A stretch of 64,000 bases of DNA from Ramlibacter montanisoli. Its GTDB lineage: Bacteria > Pseudomonadota > Gammaproteobacteria > Burkholderiales > Burkholderiaceae_C. The stretch spans positions 930,001-994,000 of the forward strand of contig NZ_JABFCS010000001.1 in assembly GCF_013087525.1 (NCBI RefSeq). The letters run 5' to 3'. Both the position numbers and the translations under genes were made by a program. Below are positions 13,988 through 22,656 of the stretch, piece by piece (position 1 is the first letter of the stretch; every line of letters begins with the position of its first letter). Below the pieces are notes generated by a model. It worked only from the letters and a program-made list of their open reading frames with translations, ran no database searches and was not told the DNA's origin.

Positions 13988-14869
13988 ATGCGAGTGCTGA
14001 GCCCTGCCATGGCCTATGTGGCTGCCAATCCCGGCACCTTCACCAAGCGCGTGCTGAAGGGCTTCCAGGCGAACCAGGGGCTGTTGCTCGCGGGTGCGGT
14101 GGCCTATTACGCGCTGCTCTCGGTGGTGCCCCTGCTGATCCTGACCGTGATCGCGCTCGCGCGCATCCTGGACCCGCAGGAACTGCTGTCCACCCTGGGC
14201 GTGTACCTGGAGTGGCTGATGCCCGGCCAGTCCAAGGCGATCGTCGTCGAGCTCTCCAACTTCGTCGCCCACCAGGAGGTGATCGGCTGGGTGCTGCTGG
14301 TGACCATGCTGTTCTTCAGCTCGCTGGCCTTCACCGTGCTGGAAAAGGCCATGGCGGTGATCTTCCTGCACCGCTTCGCCATCAAGCGCCGGCGCTTCGT
14401 GGTGTCGGCCGTGCTTCCCTACTGCTACATCCTGTCGCTCGGCTTCGGGCTGCTGGTCGTCACGCTGGTGGCCGGCAGCATCCAGGCCCTGGGCCAGAAC
14501 AACGTGCGCTTCCTCGGGCACGAGTGGTCGCTGGAAGGCGTCTCGGGCGTGCTGCTGTACCTGCTGGGGCTGGTGGGCGAGATCTTCGTGCTCACCTCGG
14601 TGTACATGGTGATGCCGGTGGGACGGCTGTCGTGGCGCCACGCGCTGCTTGGCGGAGCGACCGCGGCGCTGCTGTGGGAGATCACGCGCCACCTGCTGGT
14701 GTGGTACTTCGCCACGCTCTCGCAGGTGAACGTCGTCTACGGCTCGCTCACCACCGCGATCGTCGTGCTCCTGAGCTTCGAGATCGCGGCGACGCTGCTG
14801 CTGCTGGGGGCGCAGGTGATCTCGGAGTACGAGCGGATCGAGCGCAAGGAAGTGGTGAAGGCGACCTAG
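13988..14869 (+). CDS. YihY/virulence-factor-BrkB-type inner-membrane protein
   Basis: A 293-residue membrane protein with about six hydrophobic segments. It carries the YihY marks GAVAYYALLSVVPLLIL (residues ~30-46) and YGSLTTAIVVLLSFEIAATLL near the end. The family was once called ribonuclease BN; its role is unresolved. The start at 13988 is chosen because a CATACT hexamer ends 7 bases before it, predicting a leaderless message. Its TAG overlaps the stop of the convergent gamma-glutamyltransferase in a CTAG palindrome. Confidence 0.85.
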   Translation: MRVLSPAMAYVAANPGTFTKRVLKGFQANQGLLLAGAVAYYALLSVVPLLILTVIALARILDPQELLSTLGVYLEWLMPGQSKAIVVELSNFVAHQEVIGWVLLVTMLFFSSLAFTVLEKAMAVIFLHRFAIKRRRFVVSAVLPYCYILSLGFGLLVVTLVAGSIQALGQNNVRFLGHEWSLEGVSGVLLYLLGLVGEIFVLTSVYMVMPVGRLSWRHALLGGATAALLWEITRHLLVWYFATLSQVNVVYGSLTTAIVVLLSFEIAATLLLLGAQVISEYERIERKEVVKAT

Positions 14870-16661
14870 TCGCCCATCACGATGCCCTCGCGGCGCGGAT
14901 CCGCGCCGCCGAACCATCCGGTGGGCGTGCGCTGGATGGCCTGCAGTCCGCTGGTCATGTCCTGCTCGCGCACCTCGTGGCCGCGCGCCTGCAGGGACTG
15001 CACCACGCCCGGCGTGAAGCGGCGCTGCTCCAGCAGCGTGGGGCCGTTGTTGGAGCCGAAGTTCGGCAGGTCGATCGCCTGCTGCGCGTTCAGGCCCCAG
15101 TTCAGCACGCCATAGAGCGTCTTGGCCGTGTAGTGGATGATCAGCGCGCCGCCGGGGCTGCCGCCGCTCATCACGATCTGGCCGGTCGCCTTGTCGAACA
15201 CCAGCGTGGGCGCCATCGAGGAACGCGGGCGCTTGCCGGGCTGCACGCGGTTGGCGATCGGCCGGCCCTGCGCATCGGCGGGCGCGAAGCTGAAGTCCGT
15301 CAGTTCGTTGTTCAGCATGAAGCCGCGCACCATCTGGCGGGCGCCGAACTGGTCCTCGATGGTGGTGGTCATCGCGATCGCATTGCCGAAGCCGTCGACG
15401 ATGCTGATGTGCGAGGTGCCGTACTCCACCTGCTCGGCACTGGGCGCATAGCGGCTCGCGCGCTGGCCCGGCGTGCCCGGTTGCGCAGTCTTCATGCTCT
15501 GAACCGCGATCTGGCCCGCGCGCGCCCGGAGGTAGGCCGGATCGAGCAGGCTCATCCCAGCCGGCCGGCCGGCGGCTGCACGAAGTCGGGATCGGCCAGG
15601 TACTGCGCGCGGTCGGCGAACGCCAGGCGCGCCGCTTCCGTGTAGAGGTGCAGCCAGTCGGCCGGGGGCAGGCCGTCCACCAGCGGCAGCGTGTCGGCCG
15701 TGGTGTTGGCCAGGATGCCGAGGATCTGTCCGACCGCGATCGCGCCGGAACTCGGGGGCGGGAAGCCGCAGATGCGGTAGTCCTTCGCGCGCGCACGGTA
15801 GTCGTGGCAGATCGGCGCGCGCTTCTTGGGCTGGTAGGCCGCGAGGTCGGCGAGAGTCAGCTTGCCGGGATTGGTGGGATGCTTCTGCACCTTGTCGACG
15901 ATCGCCTGCGCGATCTCGCCGGCATAGAAGGCGCCCGCGCCTTCGCTGGCGACGCGCTTCAGCACTGCCGCGAGTTCCGGATTGCGCAAGGTGCTGCCCA
16001 CGGCGAGCGGCTCGCCACTGGCCTGGAAGAAGTAGGCCCTGGCCGTCGGGTCCTTCTGCAGGTGCGCGTCGGCCTTGGCCAGCGTGTTCAGGCGCGGGCT
16101 CACGCGGAAGCCCTGTTCGGCCAGGCGGATCGCCGGCTGGAACAGCGCGGCCCAGGGCAGCCGGCCGTGTTGCCGGTGCGCCATCTCCAGCATCTTCAAC
16201 GTGCCCGGCACGCCCACCGAGCGGCCGCCGACCACGGCCTCGTAGAAGGGCAGCGGCTTGCCGTCGGCGGCGAGGAACAGGCGTTCGTCGGCGGCGGCCG
16301 GCGCGGTCTCGCGGCCGTCGAAGGCCTCGACCTCGCGGCCGTTGGAATGCAGCAGGAAGGCGCCGCCGCCGATGCCGCTGGACTGCGGCTCCACCAGCGT
16401 CAGCACCATCTGCACGGCGATGGCGGCGTCGATCGCCGAGCCGCCGGCGCGCAGCACCTGGTAGCCGGCGTCGGTGGCCAGCGGATTGGCCGCGGCCACA
16501 GCGAACTTCGTCGTCGCCCAGCCGGGCTTGGCCGTCAGGCCGGACGCGGCCTCGGGCTGCTGCGGGACGGTGTAGCTGAAGCCGGAGGTGGGGGCGGTCG
16601 GGCTGGCGCAGGCGGCCAGCAGGCTCGCGGCGGCGAGCCAGGTGAGGACGGGGCGGCGCAT
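14866..16661 (-). CDS. ggt: gamma-glutamyltransferase, lipoprotein type (frameshifted here)
   Basis: Cleaves or transfers the gamma-glutamyl group of glutathione outside the cytoplasm. A lipobox (LLAAC, cysteine at residue 18) indicates a lipid anchor. The large subunit has GGSAIDAAIAVQMVLTLVEP and GIGGGAFLLHS. After self-cleavage the small subunit would begin at the Thr of EYGTSHISIVDGFGNAI, followed by SGGSPGG. Near 15553 the frame breaks between PPAGRLG and MSLLDPAYLRARA. Because an ATG overlaps the resulting stop, two coupled genes are formally possible. GGTs are normally one chain, so an indel is more likely. Length is about 598 residues. Confidence 0.85.
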
Positions 16662-16731
16662 GGGTTCTCCTTGTCCCTGGTGGTGCGTGTCCGGGGACTA
16701 TAGGGCGGCGCCGCCCCGCGCGGGCTCCGGC

Positions 16732-17489
16732 TTACTTCGGTGCCAGGCGGATCGCGCCGTCGAGGCGGATCACCTCGCCGTTGAGCATGTCGTTCTCGAA
16801 GATGTGCTTCGCGAGCTTGGCGTAGTCCTCGGGGTGCCCAGGCGCGAGGGGAAGGGCACGCTGGCGGCCAGCGCGTCCTGCACTTCCTTGGGCATGCCGA
16901 ACAGCATGGGCGTGCCGAAGATGCCGGGGGCGATGGTCATGTTGCGGATGCCGTTGCGGGCGAGGTCGCGCGCGACCGGCAGCGTCATGCCCACCACGCC
17001 GCCCTTGGAGGCGCTGTACGCGGCCTGGCCGATCTGGCCGTCGTAGGCCGCGACCGAGGCGGTGGAGATCATGCAGCCGCGCTCGCCGGTGGACTCGGGC
17101 TCGTTCTTCGCCATGGCTTCGGCGGCCAGGCGGATCATGTTGAAGGAGCCGATCAGGTTCACGGTGATGGTCTTGGTGAACAGCGCGAAGTTGTGCGCGC
17201 CGTTCTTGCCGACGGTCTTCTCCGCGGGCGCGATGCCGGCGCAGTTGACCAGTCCCATCAGCTTGCCCTGGGAAACGGCCTTGGCGACCACGGCCTGCCC
17301 GTCGGCTTCCTGGCTCACGTCGCACTTGACGAAGGTGCCGCCGATCTCCCTGGCGACCTGCTCGCCCTTCTCGACCTGCATGTCGGCGATGACGACCTTG
17401 CCGCCGGCGGCGGCCAGCATGCGCGCCGTGCCTTCGCCGAGGCCCGATGCGCCGCCGGTGACGATGAAGACCTTGCCCCGAATGTCCAT
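16732..17489 (-). CDS. short-chain dehydrogenase, 3-hydroxyacyl-CoA dehydrogenase type 2 (HSD10)-like (frameshifted here)
   Basis: A 252-residue SDR when corrected. It has the NAD motif [16 protein letters not shown] (residues ~9-24), NCAGIAP, a catalytic Ser in [10 protein letters not shown], and the YSASKGG Tyr-Lys pair. The overall pattern ([26 protein letters not shown]) matches HSD10-type enzymes, which oxidise 2-methyl-3-hydroxybutyryl-CoA in isoleucine degradation and other 3-hydroxyacyl-CoAs. One C is lost near 16838; the other frame resumes [16 protein letters not shown]. An ACGT-type palindrome 20 bases upstream suggests control with branched-chain or fatty-acid catabolism. Confidence 0.85.
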
Positions 17490-17508
17490 CTCTGCTCCTG
17501 GTGTGACG

Positions 17509-17524
17509 TTGACGTAAACGTCAA
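17509..17524. promoter_or_regulatory. 16-bp palindrome TTGACGT-AA-ACGTCAA (candidate LiuR-type operator)
   Basis: Two perfect 7-base half-sites (TTGACGT and ACGTCAA) flank a central AA, 20 bases before the SDR start. The ACGT-N2-ACGT core resembles operators proposed for MerR-family LiuR, which governs branched-chain amino-acid and acyl-CoA catabolism in proteobacteria. The match to LiuR is from memory of the motif and needs testing. No regulator gene is adjacent. Confidence 0.5.
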
Positions 17525-17535
17525 TTATGAGGCAT

Positions 17536-17560
17536 GAAAAAGCCCGCGCGAGGCGGGCTT
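17536..17560 (-). terminator. terminator downstream of fbpA
   Basis: On the minus strand AAGCCCGC...GCGGGCTT arms with a CTCGC loop are followed by TTTTC. It lies about 50 bases after the fbpA stop. Confidence 0.75.
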
Positions 17561-17607
17561 GGAACCGGTGCGGGAGGGTGTGGCGACCGGGTTTCCGCGT
17601 TTAGGAG

Positions 17608-18650
17608 TTATTTGAAGCCGACGCGGTCCAGCATTTGCTGCACCTTCACGGTGTTCGCACCGACGGCGGCCAGGGGATGGTCTCCGCCTTGAAGTCGCCG
17701 CCGCCGCTCAATGCCTGCAGGGCGGGATTCTGCACCTTCACGCCCTTGGCCGTGGGCCACTCGTTGTTGCCGTTGGCGAAGTAGTTCTGCGCTTCGGCCC
17801 CCGCGAGGTACTCGAGGAACTTCACCGCGTTGGCGGTGTTCTTGCTGTTCTTCGCGACGGCCCCGCCGGCGATGTTCAGGTGCGTGCCCCAGGACTGCTG
17901 GTTGGGGAACACGATGCCCACCTTCTCCATCAGCGCCTTGTCTTCCGGCGCGTTGGAGCGCAGCAGGCGGGCGATGTAGTAGGTGTTGGTCACGGCAACC
18001 TGGCACTCGCCGGCGCCGACGGCCTTGATCTGGTCGGTGTCGCCGCCCTTTGGCGCGCGCGCCATGTTGTCGACGATGCCCTTGAGCCAGGCTTCCGTCT
18101 TCTGCTCGCCGATGTGCGTCATCACCGAGCCGAACAGCGACAGGTTGTAGGGGTGCGAGCCGGAGCGCAGGCAGACCTTGCCCTTGTTCCTGGCGTCGGC
18201 CAGTTCCTCGTAGGTGTCCACGTCCTCGCGCTTGACCTTCACCTTGTCGTACACGACGACGCGGGCGCGCGTGGAGAAGCCGAACCAGCTGGTGCCTTCG
18301 GGCGTGGCGGCGGAGCGGTACTGGGCCGGGATGGCGTCTTCCAGCACCTTGGACTTCACGGGGCGGAACAGGCCGTCCACTTCGCCCTTGTACAGGCGGG
18401 CGGCGTCGACCAGCAGGATCACGTCGGCGGGGGAGGCGGAGCCTTCGGCCTTCAGGCGGGCGAGAATGCCGGCATCGTCGGCATCGACGCGGTTGATCTT
18501 GATGCCGGTGGCCTTGGTGAAGTTGCTGTACAGCGCCTCGTCCGTCGAGTAGTGGCGGGCGGAGTAGAGGTTCAGCACCTGTTCCTGCGCGGCGACCGAG
18601 GTCACCGTGGCAAGGAGCAGCGTCGCGATGCCGGCGGCCTTGGAGATCAT
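17608..18650 (-). CDS. fbpA: Fe(3+) ABC transporter periplasmic binding protein (frameshifted here)
   Basis: Binds ferric iron in the periplasm for an FbpABC-type importer; about 347 residues. The signal peptide ends near SVAAQ. The mature chain starts EQVLNLYSARHYSTDEALY, the standard FbpA opening. The tyrosine pair that grips Fe(III) is in TNTYYIARLLR. One C is lost near 17674, so the C-terminus PLAAVGANTVKVQQML is in another frame, ending at 17608. No fbpB or fbpC follows, so the permease is elsewhere. A Fur-like box lies about 60 bases upstream, in the region shared with the divergent patatin gene. Confidence 0.9.
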
Positions 18651-18709
18651 CTGTTCTTTTCCTTTCACGGAAGTCTTTGGGTTGCTGTTGTCCGCGATGA
18701 TAAAACAAA

Positions 18710-18724
18710 CGCGAATCATTCTCA
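18710..18724. promoter_or_regulatory. Fur-like box between fbpA and the patatin gene
   Basis: On the minus strand TGAGAATGATTCGCG matches the 7-1-7 Fur pattern TGATAATGATTATCA at 11 of 15 positions, with the left half nearly complete. The surrounding bases are the most AT-rich in the region. It is 60 bases before fbpA and 30 bases before the divergent patatin gene, so it could control both. Ferric-uptake context supports it. Confidence 0.65.
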
Positions 18725-18753
18725 ATAATATTGGCGACCGCTTGACGCAGGTC

Positions 18754-19636
18754 ATGGTTTTCGGGTTCATGGTGCTGCTCGCGGGTTGCATGACCCCCGA
18801 AACCCGCGCCGGACGTGGTCCAGCCACCGCCGGTGGTGGTGGCCAAGGTCCCGCCCAAGGTCGGGCTGGCGCTGGGCGGCGGTGCCGCCCGCGGATTCGC
18901 CCATGTCGGGGTGATCCAGGTGCTGGAGGAGGCCGGGATCAAGCCGGACCTGGTGGTCGGCACCTCGGCCGGCAGCCTGGTCGCGGCGCTGTACGCCAGC
19001 GGGCGGTCCGGCCCCCAGCTGCAGGCGGTGGCGATGAACATGGACGAATCCGCCTTCGCCGACTGGACGCTGCCGATCTTCAGCCGCGGCGTGCTGCGGG
19101 GCGAGGCGCTGGCGCGCTACGTGAATGCCCAGGTGGGCAGCCGGCTGATCGAGAACATGGCGCTGCCGCTGGGGATCGTCGCCACCGACCTGAACTCGGG
19201 CCAGGGCGTGCTGTTCCGGCGCGGCGATACCGGCACGGCGGTGCGGGCGTCCAGTGCGGTGCCGGCGGTGTTCCTGCCGGTGAAGATCGGCAGCCAGGAG
19301 TACGTCGATGGCGGGCTGGTCTCGCCCGTGCCCGTGCGCTATGCCCGCCAGATGGGCGCGGAAGTGGTGATCGCGGTGGACATCTCCAGCGCGCCGGAAG
19401 GCAATCCTTCGGCCGACCCGCTGCAGATCCTGCTGCAGACCTTCGCCATCATGGGCAAGAGCATCAACAGCTGGGAGCTCAAGGACGCGGACATCGTGGT
19501 GCGGCCGGCCCTCACCGGCATGGGCAGCGGCGACTTCGCGGGCAAGCGCCGCGCCATCGACGCCGGCCGCGCGGCGATGCTGGCGCTGCTGCCGCAGCTG
19601 CGGGCGGCCCTGGAAGCCAAGGCCCACGCCCACTGA
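18754..19636 (+). CDS. patatin-like phospholipase lipoprotein, RssA/NTE type (frameshifted here)
   Basis: A serine acyl hydrolase of about 293 residues with the Ser-Asp dyad of patatins. GLALGGGAARGFAHVG forms the oxyanion loop, GTSAGSLV holds the nucleophile and YVDGGLVSP holds the Asp. The signal MVFGFMVLLAGC ends in a lipobox, so it should be lipid-anchored in the envelope. One extra C in the five-C run at 18794-18798 separates the signal from the enzyme. Removing it gives a Pro-rich linker (MTPKPAPDVVQPPPVV), which confirms the join. The Fur-like box lies 30 bases upstream. The lipid substrate is unknown. Confidence 0.85.
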
Positions 19637-19647
19637 GGCGGCCATGA

Positions 19648-19677
19648 AAAAAACCTCCAGCCTTGCGACTGGAGGTT
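19648..19677 (-). terminator. terminator of the phasin transcript
   Basis: Read on the minus strand, AACCTCCAG-tcgcaagg-CTGGAGGTT is followed by seven T. It lies 150 bases after the phasin stop, giving that mRNA a long structured 3' UTR. The UTR contains a further hairpin, ACTCTA-tgag-TAGAGT, at 19768-19783. Confidence 0.8.
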
Positions 19678-19829
19678 CAAGGGATCCCTGAACCCGTGTT
19701 CGGAAGGACCCGAGGAGACAACCTGAAGAACTCCCGGTTCGAGAACCGAAAGTATCGAATAGATGCCACTCTATGAGTAGAGTTCCCGCTCCACACAATG
19801 GGTGTCAGGAACTCTCAAGCCTCGGAGGC

Positions 19830-20383
19830 TCAGGCGGCGCGCTTGGCCTTGCCCGGGGTCTTGGAAGCGTTCACGGCCGTGTTGGCAACGGCGTTGAAGT
19901 TGGCTTCGGCGACGTCGGCAGCCTGCTTGACGGCCTTCTGCACGGATTCCAGGGCGTTGTTGCCGGCGGCAACGGCGCTCTTGAACACGGCGACGGCGGT
20001 CTCGGAGCCGGCCGGGGCGTTCTTGGCGGCGTTGTCCACGACAGCCAGGAACTTCTTCTGGGCGTCGGCGACCTGGCCTTCGAACTGGCGGGTGAACTCG
20101 GCTTGCGTGCCGGAGGCGATGTCGTACAGGTGACGGCTGTAGGCAGCGGTCTTCTCGGCCAGGGGCTGGAACAGGGAAGCCTGGAGGGCCAGCAGTTCTT
20201 GCGCGTCCTTGACACCCAGGATGCTCTGGCTGGTTTCGGCGGCTTCGGCCAGGGCGGCCTTGGAAGCGGTGACGTTCAGCTCGACGAGTTTTTCTCGACG
20301 CCTTCGAAAGCCTTGGTGGTCAGGCCGAACAGGGTTTCGACATTGGCCTTTTGGGCGGCAAGCAGTTGCTCAGCGGTCAGCAT
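19830..20383 (-). CDS. phaP: phasin, polyhydroxyalkanoate granule protein (frameshifted here)
   Basis: A helical amphipathic protein of about 184 residues that coats PHA granules. It opens [20 protein letters not shown] and continues [43 protein letters not shown] and an Ala/Lys-rich tail [10 protein letters not shown]; this is the phasin_2 pattern of Burkholderiales. The frame changes at the run of five T at 20289-20293. The promoter (TTGCAA-N16-TATACT) and a TGC-N3-GCA operator lie upstream. GGAGAAACCC precedes the ATG. The phasin gene stands alone, with no phaC or phaR beside it. Confidence 0.9.
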
Positions 20384-20435
20384 GTGGGTTTCTCCGTTAG
20401 TGAAAAGGGTGGGTTCTCTCTGGCATCTGCGCTGG

Positions 20436-20454
20436 CATGTTGCAGTGCAGCATG
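20436..20454. promoter_or_regulatory. inverted repeat CATG(T/C)TGCA-G-TGCAGCATG, candidate PhaR operator
   Basis: Two 9-base arms match at 8 of 9 positions around one central base. The core TGCAGTGCA is TGC-N3-GCA, the kind of site described for the PHA regulator PhaR. It covers the expected start of phasin transcription (about 20453), the classic place for a repressor released by nascent PHA granules. The link to PhaR is inference from motif and gene. Confidence 0.6.
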
Positions 20455-20459
20455 TGTGA

Positions 20460-20487
20460 AGTATAGGGGTGCCGGCGGCCATTGCAA
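20460..20487 (-). promoter_or_regulatory. phasin promoter TTGCAA-N16-TATACT
   Basis: On the minus strand the -35 is at 20487-20482 and the -10 at 20465-20460. It is close to sigma-70 consensus and unusually strong for this GC-rich window, fitting an abundant granule protein. Confidence 0.7.
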
Positions 20488-20552
20488 GAGGTTTTTGCGC
20501 CGCAGCAATCTAGGCGGGCTTCCCTAGGTCGCCGACCCCGGAAAATGCCGCA

Positions 20553-21481
20553 ATGCAGGTCTTCTATACCGACCAGTTCGTGCTGCCCCTGCCGCCGGGA
20601 CATCGCTTTCCCATGGGCAAGTACCGCCTGCTGCGCGACCGCCTGGCCGCCGAAGTCCCGGACGCGCGCCTGGTGCCCGCCCCCGCGCTACCGACGGCGA
20701 GCTGGCCCTGGTCCACACCCCGGGCTACATCCAGGCGATCACCGACGGCTCCATCGACCCCAAGCTCATGCGCGAGATCGGCTTTCCCTGGAGCAGCGCG
20801 ATGGCCGAGCGGGCGCGGCACTCGGTCGGCGCGACCATCTCCGCCTGCCGCGCGGCTTTCGCCGAGGGCGTGGCGGCGAACATCGCCGGCGGCACCCACC
20901 ACTCCTACCCTGACAAGGGCGGCGGCTTCTGCGTCTTCAACGACGCCGCCGTGGCGGCGCGTTTGCTGCAGGCCGAAAGCGCGCGCCACAGCCGCCAGCC
21001 CCTGCGGGTGGCGATCGTCGACCTCGACGTGCACCAGGGCAACGGCACGGCGCGCATCTTCCGCGACGACCCCACGGTGTTCACGCTCTCGCTCCATGGG
21101 CAGAAGAACTTCCCGTTCCGCAAGGAGGCCAGCGACCTCGACGTGGACCTGCCCGATGGCACCGGCGACGACGCCTACCTGCAGGCCCTGGAGCGCGCGC
21201 TGGAGGAACTGGCCCACCGCTTCGACCCGGGCCTGGTGATCTACCTGGCCGGTGCGGACCCGCACGAAGGCGACCGCCTGGGCCGCCTGAAGCTCACCTG
21301 GGACGGGCTGGAAGCGCGCGACCGGCGCGTGTTCGACTGGGCCTGGCAGCGCCGCGTGCCGCTGGCCTTCGCCATGGCGGGCGGCTACGGCCACCGGCTC
21401 GAGGACACCGTGCAGGTGCAGGTCAACACCTTCCAGGTCGCCGTGGGCTACGCGCGCCGCTGGCACAATCGCGCGCGATGA
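20553..21481 (+). CDS. histone-deacetylase-family amidohydrolase (frameshifted here)
   Basis: A zinc hydrolase of the arginase/deacetylase fold, about 309 residues. Active-site pieces: the His pair in GGTHHSYPDKGGGFCVFND, zinc ligands in VDLDVHQGNGTARIF and AGADPHEGDRLGRL, and AMAGGYGH near the end. Bacterial members remove acetyl groups from polyamines, acetoin-type metabolites or proteins. One base is lost near 20690 between RLVPAPALP and DGELALVHTPGY. A GAAAAT hexamer ends 6 bases before the ATG. The stop overlaps the next start (ATGA), giving a coupled three-gene operon with a thioesterase and a nitroreductase. Substrate unknown. Confidence 0.82.
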
Positions 21482-21924
21482 GCGAACCCACTCCGCCCAA
21501 GCCGCAGCCCGAGGGCCGCGGCGGCTACAAGGCCTTCCGCACGATCACCACCCGCTGGATGGACAACGACGCCTACGGGCACGTGAACAACGTCGTCTAC
21601 TACAGCTGGTTCGACACCGTGGTCAACGCGCACCTGATCGAGCAGGGCGCGCTGGACATCCACCACGGCGAGACCATCGGGCTGGTGATCGAGACCCAGT
21701 GCAACTATTTCGCGCCGGTGGAATTCCCGCAGGCGGTGGAAGCGGGGCTGCGCGTGGCCAGGATCGGCAACTCCAGCGTCCGCTACGAAGTGGGCCTGTT
21801 CATCGCCGGCGAGCCGCTGACGGTGGCCAAGGGCCACTTCGTGCACGTGTACGTCAACCGCGCCGACCGGCGCCCCACCCAACTGCCGCAACGCCTCAAG
21901 GCCGTGCTGGAGACCCTGCAGTGA
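21478..21924 (+). CDS. 4-hydroxybenzoyl-CoA thioesterase-family (hotdog) thioesterase
   Basis: A 148-residue hotdog-fold acyl-CoA thioesterase. TRWMDNDAYGHVNNVVYYSW is the family signature; the Asp in DNDAYGH is the catalytic residue in related enzymes. Such proteins split acyl- or aroyl-CoA into acid and CoA. It overlaps the deacetylase gene by ATGA and the nitroreductase gene by GTGA, so translation should be coupled along the operon. The acyl group cannot be deduced. Confidence 0.85.
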   Translation: MSEPTPPKPQPEGRGGYKAFRTITTRWMDNDAYGHVNNVVYYSWFDTVVNAHLIEQGALDIHHGETIGLVIETQCNYFAPVEFPQAVEAGLRVARIGNSSVRYEVGLFIAGEPLTVAKGHFVHVYVNRADRRPTQLPQRLKAVLETLQ

Positions 21925-22649
21925 CCCTCTCACGCGTTGCCACCGTCGTGGCCGACCCCGGAAGCGTCGACGCCGCCATCGCCAGCCGCTTTTCCTGCCG
22001 CGCCTTCCTGCGCGACCGCCCCGTGCCGCGGGCGACGATCGAGGACATCCTGGCGCTGGCCAGCCGCGCGCCTTCGGGCACCAACACGCAGCCCTGGAAG
22101 GTGTACGTGCTGCAGGGCGCGGCGCGCGATGCGCTGGTGGAGAAGGCCTGCGCGGCGCACGACGCCATGTACGCCGACCCCGCGCTCGCGCAGGAGTACC
22201 GCGAGGAGTACGACTACTACCCCACCAGGTGGGTGTCGCCCTACATCGACCGGCGGCGCGAGAACGGCTGGGGCCTGTACGGGCTGCTGGGCATCGCCAA
22301 GGGCGAGAAGGACAGGATGCACGCGCAGCACCAGCGCAATTTCCGCTTCTTCGATGCGCCCGTGGGCCTGATGTTCACCATGGACCGCGTGCTGGGACGC
22401 GGCTCGCTGATGGACTACGGCATGTTCCTGGAGAACGTGATGCTGGCGGCGCGCGCCCGCGGCCTGCACACCTGCCCGCAGGCGGCGTGGAACGGCTTCG
22501 CGAAGATCATCCTGCCGCACGTGGGCGCGGGCGAGGACGAGATGCTGCTGTGCGGGATGTCGCTGGGCTACGCCGACCTCGACGCGCATGTGAACACCTT
22601 CGACACGCCGCGCGAGCCGGCGGCCTCGTTCACGCGCTGGGTCGAATAG
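21921..22649 (+). CDS. nitroreductase-family flavoprotein
   Basis: A 242-residue FMN enzyme. RFSCRAFLRDRPVPRATIED, then LASRAPSGTNTQPWKVYV, is the N-terminal FMN-binding pattern. LMDYGMFLENVMLAARARG and a glycine-rich C-terminus GMSLGYADLDAHVN follow. The family reduces nitroaromatics, quinones or enones with NAD(P)H. The start is GTG at 21921, overlapping the thioesterase stop as GTGA. It is the last gene of the deacetylase/thioesterase/nitroreductase operon. Confidence 0.85.
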   Translation: MTLSRVATVVADPGSVDAAIASRFSCRAFLRDRPVPRATIEDILALASRAPSGTNTQPWKVYVLQGAARDALVEKACAAHDAMYADPALAQEYREEYDYYPTRWVSPYIDRRRENGWGLYGLLGIAKGEKDRMHAQHQRNFRFFDAPVGLMFTMDRVLGRGSLMDYGMFLENVMLAARARGLHTCPQAAWNGFAKIILPHVGAGEDEMLLCGMSLGYADLDAHVNTFDTPREPAASFTRWVE

Positions 22650-22656
22650 GCGCGGC

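Noticed and set aside
14866..16661. Gamma-glutamyltransferase encoded as two coupled genes (large and small subunits)
   Set aside because: The open frames meet at ATG/TGA, but the break falls well before the self-cleavage Thr, so it does not match the subunit boundary. An indel is simpler.
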